A stretch of DNA of 37,920 nt from UBA1568 sp964488025 (GTDB lineage Bacteria > Patescibacteriota > Minisyncoccia > Moranbacterales > UBA1568): positions 1 through 37,920 of the forward strand of contig CAZATJ010000008.1 in NCBI GenBank assembly GCA_964488025.1. Reading direction: 5' to 3'. The position numbers and the translations under genes are program-made. Position 1 is the stretch's first letter, and every line of letters begins with the position of its first letter. A model generated the notes under the pieces. It saw nothing but the letters and a program-made list of their open reading frames with translations, searched no databases and had not been told where the DNA came from. This document shows, in pieces, positions 22,718-29,668 of this stretch.

Positions 22718-23281
22718 ATGAATGTTGAAAAGACGGCGTTGGAAGGAGTGCTCATCGTCACACCTGATGTCTATACTGATGAGCGGGGGTCGTTTATGGA
22801 ACTGTTTCAGGAAGCACGCTATCAAGAAGTACTTGGATTGCCAGCTGATGAGCATTTCGTACAGGATAACTTTTCGGTTTCCAAAAAAAGAGCTTTGAGG
22901 GGGCTGCACTATCAAGCGCCACCATTTGCTCAGGGGAAGTTGGTTTCGGTACTTCGGGGGCGAGTATTGGATGTGGCGGTCGATATCCGTTTCGGATCGC
23001 CAACTTTCGGACAGTATGTAGCGGTTGAGCTTTCGGGGGACAATCATCGGCAGTTGTGGATTCCTCGGGGGTTTGCTCACGGATTTGTTGTGCTAGAGGA
23101 TGACACGTTCTTTATCTATAAGTGCACCAATTTCTATTCTAAGGAACATGATCGTGGAGTGCTCTGGAATGACCCTTTCTTAGGTATCGATTGGGGAGTT
23201 GAATCGCCGCTTGTTTCGGAAAAGGATCAGAAGCATCCGCTTTTGAAAGATATCCAAAAAGAATTTGAATTTAAAAGCTAA
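22718..23281 (+). CDS. rmlC: dTDP-4-dehydrorhamnose 3,5-epimerase
   Basis: 187 aa from ATG 22718 (MNVEKTALEGV); a TTG at 22703 would add five residues. RmlC cupin signatures are present: DERGSFMELF, NFSVSKKRALRGLHYQ with the active-site His, GKLVSVLRGRVLDVAVDIR, and LWIPRGFAHGFVVLEDD. The enzyme epimerises C3 and C5 of dTDP-4-keto-6-deoxyglucose in dTDP-L-rhamnose synthesis. Its last codons AAA-AGC-TAA form the first unit of the AGCTAA repeat that leads into rmlB. Confidence 0.95.
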   Translation: MNVEKTALEGVLIVTPDVYTDERGSFMELFQEARYQEVLGLPADEHFVQDNFSVSKKRALRGLHYQAPPFAQGKLVSVLRGRVLDVAVDIRFGSPTFGQYVAVELSGDNHRQLWIPRGFAHGFVVLEDDTFFIYKCTNFYSKEHDRGVLWNDPFLGIDWGVESPLVSEKDQKHPLLKDIQKEFEFKS

Positions 23282-23311
23282 CAAGCTAACGAAGCTAAAA
23301 GCTATGAAGCT
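23276..23311 (+). repeat. AGCTAA-phased repeat at the rmlC/rmlB junction
   Basis: AGCT units start at 23276, 23284, 23293, 23300 and 23308, i.e. spacings 8, 9, 7, 8. The first unit contains the rmlC stop and the last lies inside rmlB after its ATG (23304). The leader of rmlA at 29627-29662 has units with exactly the same spacings, so the two are copies of one sequence. Confidence 0.75.
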
Positions 23312-24308
23312 GTTCATTACGGGTGGTGCTGGCTTTATCGGATCAAACTTTGTTCATTACGTGTTGGGAAAGTATCCCGATTACGATGTGGTGACGCTCG
23401 ATGATCTGACCTATGCCGGGAATCTGGAGAACTTGAAAGCTGTCGAGGGGAATCCGCGCCATCGGTTTGTGAAGGGAAGCATCACTGATGCTCCACTGGT
23501 CGATGGTCTCGTGGCAGAATGCGATATCGTAGTGCATTTCGCTGCCGAGTCACATGTCGATCGTTCCATCATGGATCCGGGAGCATTTGTCGAAACCAAT
23601 GTCCATGGGACGTACGTATTGCTTGAGGCGGCACGGAAACACAGCAAGCGTTTTCATCATGTGTCGACGGATGAAGTGTTCGGGGCGCTCGGGAAAGATG
23701 ATGCGCCATTTGATGAATCTACGCCCTATGATCCGCGCAGTCCCTATAGTGCCTCGAAGGCTGCCTCCGACCATTTGGTGCGGGCGTATTTTCATACCTA
23801 CGGTTTGCCGGTGACGATATCGAATTGTTCTAATAACTACGGTCCGTATCATTTTCCGGAGAAACTCATCCCGCTCGCCATTACCAATCTTTTGGAAGGA
23901 AAAACAGTTCCAGTCTACGGCGATGGTCTTCAGGTCCGTGACTGGCTCTACGTCGAAGATCATTGTAAGGCGATCAATCTCATCATTCATCAAGGACGGC
24001 TTGGTGAGACGTACTGCGTGGGTGGCAACGCTGAGAAAGAGAATATCTGGATCGTAAAGAAACTGCTAGAGCTTTTAGGGAAAGATGAAAGCAGTATTGA
24101 ATATGTGAAAGACCGTGCTGGTCACGATCGGCGTTACGCTATCAATTTTGACAAAATCAAAAACGAGCTCGGTTGGGAACCAACGGTTACCCTCGAAGAA
24201 GGCCTCGGGAAGACCGTCGCCTGGTTCCAAGAAAACGAGGCGTGGTGGAAGAGCGTGAAGAGTGGGGAATACCAGAAGTATTACCATGAACAATATGGGA
24301 AACGGTAA
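23304..24308 (+). CDS. rmlB: dTDP-glucose 4,6-dehydratase
   Basis: 334 aa from ATG 23304 (MKLFITGGAGFIGS). The extended-SDR NAD-binding motif GGAGFIG is at residues 7-13; HFAAESHVDRSI, HVSTDEVFG (Thr-Asp-Glu catalytic triad element) and Y148-x3-K152 (PYSASKAASDH) are all intact, as is CSNNYGPYHFPEKLIPL. It converts dTDP-glucose to the 4-keto-6-deoxy sugar. An upstream TTG frame from 23265 runs through rmlC and the repeat and is not needed. Next gene starts 1 nt after the stop. Confidence 0.96.
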   Translation: MKLFITGGAGFIGSNFVHYVLGKYPDYDVVTLDDLTYAGNLENLKAVEGNPRHRFVKGSITDAPLVDGLVAECDIVVHFAAESHVDRSIMDPGAFVETNVHGTYVLLEAARKHSKRFHHVSTDEVFGALGKDDAPFDESTPYDPRSPYSASKAASDHLVRAYFHTYGLPVTISNCSNNYGPYHFPEKLIPLAITNLLEGKTVPVYGDGLQVRDWLYVEDHCKAINLIIHQGRLGETYCVGGNAEKENIWIVKKLLELLGKDESSIEYVKDRAGHDRRYAINFDKIKNELGWEPTVTLEEGLGKTVAWFQENEAWWKSVKSGEYQKYYHEQYGKR

Positions 24309-24309
24309 T

Positions 24310-24873
24310 ATGAAAAGAGCCATTATTATTCATGGGATGCCGTCAAAGGAAGAATATTTTGGTCCGGAAGGAACAAGTCAATCTGGTAAGCATTGGCTGG
24401 GATGGCTGAAGGCTGAACTCATCAAAAACGGTGTTGAGGCGGTGGCACCAGAAATGCCGGATTCCTACGAGCCGGTTTACGAGAGGTGGTGCTTAGTGTT
24501 CGAACAACATCCGATTGATGAAAATACGATGCTGATCGGACATAGTATCGGCGCGGGATTTATGGTGCGCTGGTTGAGTGAAAACAAGACGAAGGTTGGA
24601 AAAGTAGTGTTGGTAGCTCCCTGGATCGACCCTACTCACGAACTGAGAAATGGCTTTTTTGATTTTGAAATCGATAAAGAACTTGTTGTAAGAACTGATG
24701 GTATGACCATCTTTATTTCATCAGACGATGGTCAAGAAATGTTAGAGAGTGTGAAAAAAATAAAGAGCACCTTTTCTAAAATTGTGGTGAGAGAATTTTC
24801 TAGTCATGGACACTTTACGTTTGGAGATATGGGAACGCATGAATTTCCGGAACTTTTAGAAATGTTGCTATGA
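24310..24873 (+). CDS. Alpha/beta hydrolase, RBBP9/YdeN-like
   Basis: 187 aa from ATG 24310, 1 nt after rmlB; upstream ATGs at 24286 and 24298 lie inside rmlB. AIIIHGMPSKEEYFGP at the N-terminus, the nucleophile elbow IGHSIGAGF (Ser79), an acidic residue in ISSDDGQE and a C-terminal His in FSSHGHFTFGD make a complete Ser-Asp-His triad. Small serine hydrolases of this type have poorly known substrates. The stop overlaps the next ATG (ATGA). It is not a rhamnose-pathway enzyme and marks the start of an accessory segment in the rml cluster. Confidence 0.8.
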   Translation: MKRAIIIHGMPSKEEYFGPEGTSQSGKHWLGWLKAELIKNGVEAVAPEMPDSYEPVYERWCLVFEQHPIDENTMLIGHSIGAGFMVRWLSENKTKVGKVVLVAPWIDPTHELRNGFFDFEIDKELVVRTDGMTIFISSDDGQEMLESVKKIKSTFSKIVVREFSSHGHFTFGDMGTHEFPELLEMLL

Positions 24874-25526
24874 ATATCACGAAATTTGGTCATTGCTGTC
24901 TCCTTATTGAAGTGAGGGGTGTGCGGATACTGACGGATCCGGGGAACTATAATGTGACGCCTGAGGTGGAGGGGGTTGATGTTATTCTCATCACGCATGA
25001 GCACCAGGATCATCTGCATGTGGAAAGTTTACAAGCAATTCTTGCTAAGAATTCTGATGCACAGATTATTTCACATGTCGGTGTCGGAAAGATTCTTGAC
25101 GAAGCTGGTATCAAATATGCGCAGATGGTTGACGGCGAAGTGATGGTTGTCAAAGGAGTGAATATTGAGAGTAGCGGGAGTAAACATGCCTGCATCCATC
25201 ATGACTTGCCAAGCGTGCAGAATACAGGATTTTTCATCGATGAAACACTGTTTTATCCTGGTGATTCCTTTCATAATCCCCAAAAAGATATTGCTATCTT
25301 GGCGCTGCCATTAGCGGGGCCATGGATGAAGCTCGAGGAAGCGATTGAGTATGCCAAACTCATTAAGCCGAAAGTAGTATTTCCCGTACACGACGGAATG
25401 CTTCGCCAGGGGATAGAGCTTGGACCGACGCGCCGTCTCCCGACCATGCTTCTAGAACCACTCGGCATCCAATACGTTGACATGACCGAAGGCTCGACCC
25501 ACGATTTCTCCCATTTCCTAAGCTAG
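24870..25526 (+). CDS. Metallo-beta-lactamase-fold hydrolase, UlaG-like
   Basis: 218 aa. The metal-binding motif is THEHQDHLH (H-x-H-x-D-H), followed by further ligands in GSKHACIHHD, FYPGDSFH (Asp) and FPVHDGML (His). The opening MNITKFGHCCLLIEVRGVRILTDPG is typical of the UlaG/YtnP-type branch that acts on small phospho-esters or lactones, or of related RNase-like proteins lacking the beta-CASP domain. The substrate is unknown. Translationally coupled to the alpha/beta hydrolase by ATGA. Confidence 0.82.
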   Translation: MNITKFGHCCLLIEVRGVRILTDPGNYNVTPEVEGVDVILITHEHQDHLHVESLQAILAKNSDAQIISHVGVGKILDEAGIKYAQMVDGEVMVVKGVNIESSGSKHACIHHDLPSVQNTGFFIDETLFYPGDSFHNPQKDIAILALPLAGPWMKLEEAIEYAKLIKPKVVFPVHDGMLRQGIELGPTRRLPTMLLEPLGIQYVDMTEGSTHDFSHFLS

Positions 25527-25564
25527 TCTCTAGTAATCCCGTTTTGATTCCATGTTTTTTATTA

Positions 25565-25602
25565 TATACTCATCTTTATGCGGTCGCATAAAGATGAGTA
25601 TA
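25565..25602. repeat. 38-nt palindrome upstream of the Cas2-like gene (copy A)
   Basis: Arms TATACTCATCTTTATGCG (25565-25582) and the perfect complement (25585-25602) surround the 2-nt centre GT. TATACT at its left edge could be a -10 box, placing the transcription start near 25577-25578, where an in-frame ATG (25578) lies inside the palindrome. The matching palindrome at 26237-26273 has centre AC, so it is the reverse complement of this copy. Confidence 0.9.
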
Positions 25603-25613
25603 CTCGTAAATGT

Positions 25614-26219
25614 ATGGGAAAGGATAAAAAAGGGAATGGAAGCAAGAGGAGGAGTGGAGCGCCCTATGGGTCAGTAGCGAGAATTATTCTCGGCGCTCTC
25701 GGGGTAGTGGGGATACTTGGTATTGGCATGGCGGCGCCAGGAGTTTTTCAGGCAGTGAAGATTTTTCGTGGGTATGAGCGTTTGATTGCAAGTAGATATC
25801 GAACCCCATCTTATCTACGAAGAACACTTAAAAGTTTGGAGCGACGCGGGATGGTACGGATTTCTACGAAGGCAGGTGGAGTGAAAGTATTTTTAACAGG
25901 CAAGGGACAACGAGAATTGTTGAAGTATCAGTTACGAGAAAAACACCTGAAGGGCGGAAAATGGGATAAAAAATGGAGGATTGTTATTTTTGATATTGAA
26001 GAAAAAAAACGGCACGTACGTAACTGTATTCGGACAGATATAATATCATTTGGATTTGCGAAACTGCAGGACAGTGTCTGGGTATATCCGTTTGAATGTG
26101 AAGAGGTGATTACTCTTTTGAAAGCTCAGTACAAGCTGAGGAAAGAATTGATTTATATTGTAGCTGGTGATATCGAAAACGATGAGTGGCTTCGGAAAGA
26201 GTTTGGTCTTCAGGGCTAA
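25614..26219 (+). CDS. Winged-helix protein with C-terminal Cas2-like domain (PaaX-like)
   Basis: 201 aa from ATG 25614; an in-frame ATG at 25578 inside the palindrome would add 12 residues (MRSHKDEYTRKC) and could be a leaderless start. Order: basic N-terminus, a hydrophobic segment at about 21-44 (IILGALGVVGILGIGMAAPG) that may be a membrane anchor, a winged-helix domain (YLRRTLKSLERRGMVRISTK ... VFLTGKGQREL) and a Cas2-like ferredoxin fold (WRIVIFDIEEKKRHVRNCIR, then FGFAKLQDSVWVYPFE). The Asp in VIFDI matches the conserved Asp of Cas2. The PaaX C-terminal domain is related, and similar proteins are frequent in CPR genomes without CRISPR. No cas genes or CRISPR repeats are nearby. It may be a repressor, a nuclease or part of a mobile unit; function is unknown. 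Confidence 0.8.
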   Translation: MGKDKKGNGSKRRSGAPYGSVARIILGALGVVGILGIGMAAPGVFQAVKIFRGYERLIASRYRTPSYLRRTLKSLERRGMVRISTKAGGVKVFLTGKGQRELLKYQLREKHLKGGKWDKKWRIVIFDIEEKKRHVRNCIRTDIISFGFAKLQDSVWVYPFECEEVITLLKAQYKLRKELIYIVAGDIENDEWLRKEFGLQG

Positions 26220-26236
26220 TGTTCTTGTTTTTGGCA

Positions 26237-26274
26237 TATACTCATCTTTATGCGACCGCATAAAGATGAGTATG
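26237..26274. repeat. Palindrome downstream of the Cas2-like gene (copy B)
   Basis: Arms TATACTCATCTTTATGCG (26237-26254) and 17 complementary bases (26257-26273), centre AC; the outermost pair is T-G. It starts 17 nt after the Cas2-like stop codon. No T-run follows, so it does not look like an intrinsic terminator. Confidence 0.9.
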
Positions 26275-26306
26275 GTGTGGTACTGAGACTGGAAAAGGGA
26301 TAGGAA

Positions 26307-26316
26307 GTGGTATAAT
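26307..26316 (+). promoter_or_regulatory. Extended -10 promoter of the MazG-like gene
   Basis: GTGG-TATAAT has a consensus hexamer at 26311-26316, 36 nt before the ATG at 26353. It belongs to the recurring TGTGGTATAAT family. Confidence 0.6.
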
Positions 26317-26352
26317 AACAAAAGAAGAAGGAATAATGATTTTCTTGAGGAT

Positions 26353-26679
26353 ATGACCATTGAGGATTTCCGACAATTTATTGATGAGCAGCATGCGTTT
26401 TTTGCCAAAGCGAAGAAGCAGACTAAGAAAGACCGCGTCTTTGCGCGAACGATCAAGTTGGGAGAGGAGTATGGCGAACTGTGTGATCAGGTCTTGGCTT
26501 CGGTCGGGGATCAGCGGAAAACAAAGCTGGCCAGAGGGAAGGCCAATGATTTGGAAAGTGAGTTTGCTGATGTCCTGATCGTCACTTTCATGCTCGCCAA
26601 AGCGATGAACGTCGATATTATGCAGGCGCTCGATCGCAAGGTGAAAAAGATAAAGGAAAAACATAACAAGCAATTCTAA
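26353..26679 (+). CDS. MazG-like nucleotide pyrophosphohydrolase
   Basis: 108 aa, mostly helical. The metal-binding pattern E-E-x-x-E ... E-x-x-D is seen in KLGEEYGELCDQVLASV and LESEFADVLIVTFMLAKAM. Such all-alpha NTP pyrophosphatases hydrolyse NTPs or dNTPs, often damaged or signalling nucleotides, to monophosphates. A GAGG lies just before the ATG. The downstream membrane-protein gene starts 12 nt after the stop. Confidence 0.75.
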   Translation: MTIEDFRQFIDEQHAFFAKAKKQTKKDRVFARTIKLGEEYGELCDQVLASVGDQRKTKLARGKANDLESEFADVLIVTFMLAKAMNVDIMQALDRKVKKIKEKHNKQF

Positions 26680-26691
26680 AGAGCTATCTTT

Positions 26692-27276
26692 ATGGCGCAG
26701 TATCTCGTTTTTGTCGGAGCTATTGTCATGCTGGGAGGGATACTTTCGTATACACGAGAAACTTTGCGAGGAACGACGAAGCCGAACCGGGTGACGTGGT
26801 TACTGTGGAGTATCGCGCCCTTGATCGGAGCAGCCGCCGCTTTCAGTGACGGCGTGCGTTTGGCGACGCTCCCGGTGTTTGTTATGGGCGTTGCTCCGCT
26901 TGTCGTCTTTGTCACTTCATTCGTCAATAAAAATGCCTACTGGAAGCTGGAAAAGTCGGACTATATTTGCGGCATCATTTTGGTTCTGGCTCTTATTCTT
27001 TGGCAGATAACGGATGATCCGGTGATTGCCATTGTTTTTGCGATTGTGAGTGATGCTTTAGCGGCACTGCCGACGCTCATCAAGTCGTGGAAATTTCCTG
27101 AAACCGAAACGGGAATAGCGTATATCACGGCTGCCCTTGGGACAGCAACCAGCTTTTTCGCATTCAAGACAGGGGATTTTTCCGAGTGGGCGTTTCCAGT
27201 ATACCTCGTGGCTATCAATGTTCTTATCGCATTCGCGATTTATCGGAAAAAGTTTGTTAGAGGTGTGCAGGCATAG
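26692..27276 (+). CDS. Multi-pass membrane protein of unknown function
   Basis: 194 aa with about six or seven hydrophobic helices spread over the whole length. The N-terminal half has a conserved-looking segment, TRETLRGTTKPNRVTWLLWS, between helices 1 and 2 (polar, Pro-Asn and Trp-rich), and a similar Pro-bearing loop (KSWKFPETETG) occurs in the second half. That suggests a two-fold repeat as in SWEET/PQ-loop-sized transporters, but I cannot assign a family. Confidence 0.65.
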   Translation: MAQYLVFVGAIVMLGGILSYTRETLRGTTKPNRVTWLLWSIAPLIGAAAAFSDGVRLATLPVFVMGVAPLVVFVTSFVNKNAYWKLEKSDYICGIILVLALILWQITDDPVIAIVFAIVSDALAALPTLIKSWKFPETETGIAYITAALGTATSFFAFKTGDFSEWAFPVYLVAINVLIAFAIYRKKFVRGVQA

Positions 27277-27297
27277 ATTTCAAAACGGGAGTTTTTT

Positions 27298-27306
27298 TGC
27301 TAGAAT
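27298..27306 (+). promoter_or_regulatory. Extended -10 promoter of rmlD
   Basis: TGC-TAGAAT ends 6 nt before ATG 27313. Transcription would begin at or next to the ATG, so rmlD is a good candidate for a leaderless mRNA. A T-run (27292-27298) precedes the motif. Confidence 0.5.
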
Positions 27307-27312
27307 GGGACA

Positions 27313-28233
27313 ATGATGGAAAAAAAGAAGGTGTTGATACTCGGGAGCTTGGGGATGCTTGGACAAGAACTGGTCCAAGTTTTTTCTGGTGACGAAAAGT
27401 ATGAAGTGACGGGATGGGATCGAGAGGATATCGATGTGACGGACTTTTCGCTTCTCGAAGAGAGATTGGCCGCATTTTATCCGGATATTGTTATCAATGC
27501 CGTAGCCTATAACGCGGTAGATCGTTGCGAGGAGGATGATGGGGAATTTGAAAAAGCACTTCTTTTGAACCGCAATGTGCCGGGATTTTTGACAGAGATG
27601 AGTGTCAAACTCGGATTTGTTCTGGTGCACTACTCGACGGATTATGTGTTTGATGGCGCGTTGGAAGAAAACAAGGAAAAGACCGGGTGTTGCGGCGGTG
27701 GATGCTGCGGTGCCGGCGGAGCGATAGGATATGATGAGGAATCTTTGCCTAACCCGCTGTCTCGTTATGGCGAGAGTAAGTACGCCGGGGAGCGAGCGGT
27801 ACGGGAAAAAGGGAAAAAATATTATCTTATCCGGCTTTCCAAACTCTTTGGCAATCCGGGAAAAAGCGTCGAGGCGAAGAGAAGTTTTTTCGCGGTCATG
27901 CTTGAGCAGGCGGAATTGAAAAAAGAAGTAGGGGTGGTGGATGATGAGAAGAGCTGCTTTACCTACGCGCCCGATCTGGCGGAGGCATCAAAGAATCTTG
28001 TGGAATCCGGGGACGATTACGGTATTTATCATCTGGTGAATGAAGGCGCCGCGACATGGTATGAAGCGGTAGGAGAGTTATACCGATTGGCGGGGAAAGA
28101 GATGAAAGTGACGCCGGTTGGGGGCGATACTTACCCGCGTCCGGCACGACGGCCACGCTGTTCGGCGCTTCTTAATACCAAGCGGCCGAAATTACGGAAC
28201 TATACCGAAGCGTTGCGGGAATTTTTGCGGTAA
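27313..28233 (+). CDS. rmlD: dTDP-4-dehydrorhamnose reductase with Cys/Gly-rich insertion
   Basis: 306 aa. The NAD(P)-binding motif GSLGMLGQEL (11-20), VINAVAYNAVDRCEED (60-75), STDYVFDG (108-115) and catalytic Y152-x3-K156 (YGESKYAGE) identify RmlD, which reduces the 4-keto group to yield dTDP-L-rhamnose. Between STDYVFDG and the NPLSRYG segment is an unusual insertion (about 119-139) containing GCCGGGCCGAGG, with two Cys pairs. In ordinary RmlD this loop is short and acidic. The start could also be ATG 27316. The gene is separated from rmlC-rmlB by the accessory segment 24310-27276. Confidence 0.9.
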   Translation: MMEKKKVLILGSLGMLGQELVQVFSGDEKYEVTGWDREDIDVTDFSLLEERLAAFYPDIVINAVAYNAVDRCEEDDGEFEKALLLNRNVPGFLTEMSVKLGFVLVHYSTDYVFDGALEENKEKTGCCGGGCCGAGGAIGYDEESLPNPLSRYGESKYAGERAVREKGKKYYLIRLSKLFGNPGKSVEAKRSFFAVMLEQAELKKEVGVVDDEKSCFTYAPDLAEASKNLVESGDDYGIYHLVNEGAATWYEAVGELYRLAGKEMKVTPVGGDTYPRPARRPRCSALLNTKRPKLRNYTEALREFLR

Positions 28234-28241
28234 AGAAAAAC

Positions 28242-28270
28242 CACCCCCGGAAGGGGTGATTTCTTTATTG
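28242..28270 (+). terminator. Hairpin terminator after rmlD
   Basis: CACCCC (28242-28247) pairs with GGGGTG (28253-28258), loop CGGAA, followed by ATTTCTTTATT. The T-run is broken, so strength is moderate. An A-rich stretch precedes the stem. Confidence 0.65.
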
Positions 28271-28334
28271 GCACTCTTCTATAATTATACACCTTTTTAG
28301 TGTTTTTGTCAATGGTGCAGAAAGCCTGGTTTCT

Positions 28335-28343
28335 TGGTACCAT
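28335..28343 (+). promoter_or_regulatory. Possible promoter of glyA
   Basis: TGG-TACCAT lies 13 nt before ATG 28357 and resembles the other extended -10 elements (compare TACCAT at 13721). TATAAT at 28279-28284 is an alternative but lacks the TG extension. Confidence 0.35.
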
Positions 28344-28356
28344 GAAGGAACAGTAA

Positions 28357-29610
28357 ATGAAATTTTCTATGAAACAGGAGGCACTGAGGCGTTCTGACAA
28401 GGAGGTGTATACGGCCGTGAAGGGTGAAGAAAAGCGGCAGGAAGAAGGGCTGGAAATGATTGCGTCAGAAAACTATGTTTCTCAGGCGGTGCTGGAAGCT
28501 CTTGGGACGGTCTTCACCAATAAATATTCCGAAGGGTATCCGAGGCGTCGCTACTATGGCGGTCAGGAGTATACTGATGCCGTGGAAACGCTTGCCATCA
28601 ATCGGGTAAAGAAACTGTTCGGTGCCGAACACGCGAATGTTCAACCGCACGCTGGGGCACCGGCCAATCTAGCGGCGTACTCAGCCATTTTGAAACCAGG
28701 AGATACGATTCTTGGTATGGATCTTTCGCATGGCGGACACCTGACGCACGGACACCCTCTGACACTTCCGGCACAAATTTATCGTTTTGTCGGTTACAAG
28801 ACGGAACTGGACGGCAGGATTGATTACAAAAAACTGGAAGCGTTGGCCAAAAAAGAAAAACCAAAGTTGGTACTGGCTGGATTTTCTTCTTATACGCGTC
28901 AGTTGGATTATGCGAAAATTTCCGCTATTGCCAAAAAGGTGGGTGCGTACTCTATGATGGATATGGCGCATATTGCCGGACTGGTGGCGGGAAAAGCTGT
29001 GCCGAATCCGGTTCCTTATTTTGATATTGTCACGACTACGACGCATAAGACGCTGCGGGGTCCGCGAGGGGGAGTCATTCTTTGTCGACAAGAGTTTGCG
29101 AAGGCGATAGACCGGGCGGTATTTCCCGGGTTACAGGGCGGTCCGCTTATGAATACGATTGCGGCCAAAGCAGTGGCGTTTGGTGAGGCACTTCGACCTG
29201 AGTTCAAGAAATATGCCAAGCAGATTCTGAAGAATGCCAAGACGCTGGAGAAGGAAATGAGCAAGCGTGGCGCCGCCATTCTCTTTGGTGGTACGGAAAA
29301 TCATATGATTGTGATGGATGTGGTAAAGACGTATGGTATCACGGGAAAAGAAGCGGAGAGACTTCTGGATGTTATCGGTATCACGGTCAACAAAAATGTT
29401 ATTCCTGATGATCCGCGCGGTCCGATGGATCCTTCCGGCCTGCGTATCGGAGTTCCGGCATTGACGACTCGTGGCATGAAAGAGAAAGAAGTGAAAATAG
29501 TGGCCGGCTGTATCGATGAAGCGCTTCGTTCCGAGGGGAATAAAAAGATCCTGCAAGATATCAGAAAGTCCGTGAAAAAACTTTGTAAACAATTCTCCGT
29601 GTATCGTTAA
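28357..29610 (+). CDS. glyA: Serine hydroxymethyltransferase
   Basis: 417 aa, full length. Signatures: EEKRQEEGLEMIASENYVS, NKYSEGYPRRRYYGGQEYTD, the substrate/PLP region VQPHAGAPANLAAY, DMAHIAGLVAGK and the PLP lysine in TTTHKTLRGPRGG (Lys231). It interconverts serine and glycine and loads one-carbon units on tetrahydrofolate in the cytoplasm. ATG 28369 is an alternative start. It sits between rmlD and rmlA, an unrelated gene inside the sugar cluster, and probably has its own promoter. Confidence 0.96.
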   Translation: MKFSMKQEALRRSDKEVYTAVKGEEKRQEEGLEMIASENYVSQAVLEALGTVFTNKYSEGYPRRRYYGGQEYTDAVETLAINRVKKLFGAEHANVQPHAGAPANLAAYSAILKPGDTILGMDLSHGGHLTHGHPLTLPAQIYRFVGYKTELDGRIDYKKLEALAKKEKPKLVLAGFSSYTRQLDYAKISAIAKKVGAYSMMDMAHIAGLVAGKAVPNPVPYFDIVTTTTHKTLRGPRGGVILCRQEFAKAIDRAVFPGLQGGPLMNTIAAKAVAFGEALRPEFKKYAKQILKNAKTLEKEMSKRGAAILFGGTENHMIVMDVVKTYGITGKEAERLLDVIGITVNKNVIPDDPRGPMDPSGLRIGVPALTTRGMKEKEVKIVAGCIDEALRSEGNKKILQDIRKSVKKLCKQFSVYR

Positions 29611-29626
29611 TTTGTTGGTTTCAGAA

Positions 29627-29662
29627 AGCTAAAAAGCTAATGAAGCTAAAAGCTAAGAAGCT
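29627..29662 (+). repeat. AGCTAA-phased repeat in the rmlA leader
   Basis: AGCT units begin at 29627, 29635, 29644, 29651 and 29659 (spacings 8, 9, 7, 8), identical in phasing to 23276-23311 before rmlB. The last unit is 7 nt before the rmlA ATG. Here all units are non-coding. Confidence 0.75.
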
Positions 29663-29668
29663 CATAAT

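Noticed and set aside
23276..23311. AGCTAA repeat as a CRISPR-like or transposon end
   Set aside because: Units are 7-9 nt with no unique spacers and lie across coding sequence; better described as a phased leader repeat.
25565..26274. CRISPR array or Cas operon
   Set aside because: There are only two palindromes with a gene between them, no spacer-repeat periodicity and no cas1 or effector; only the Cas2-like fold is shared.
26237..26274. Copy B palindrome as an intrinsic terminator of the Cas2-like gene
   Set aside because: No T-run follows either arm and the 2-nt centre is unsuited to an RNA loop; an identical structure sits upstream of the gene.
27688..27730. RmlD insertion as a sequencing error or frameshift
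   Set aside because: The frame is intact on both sides and the catalytic motifs that follow are in phase, so the insertion is probably real.
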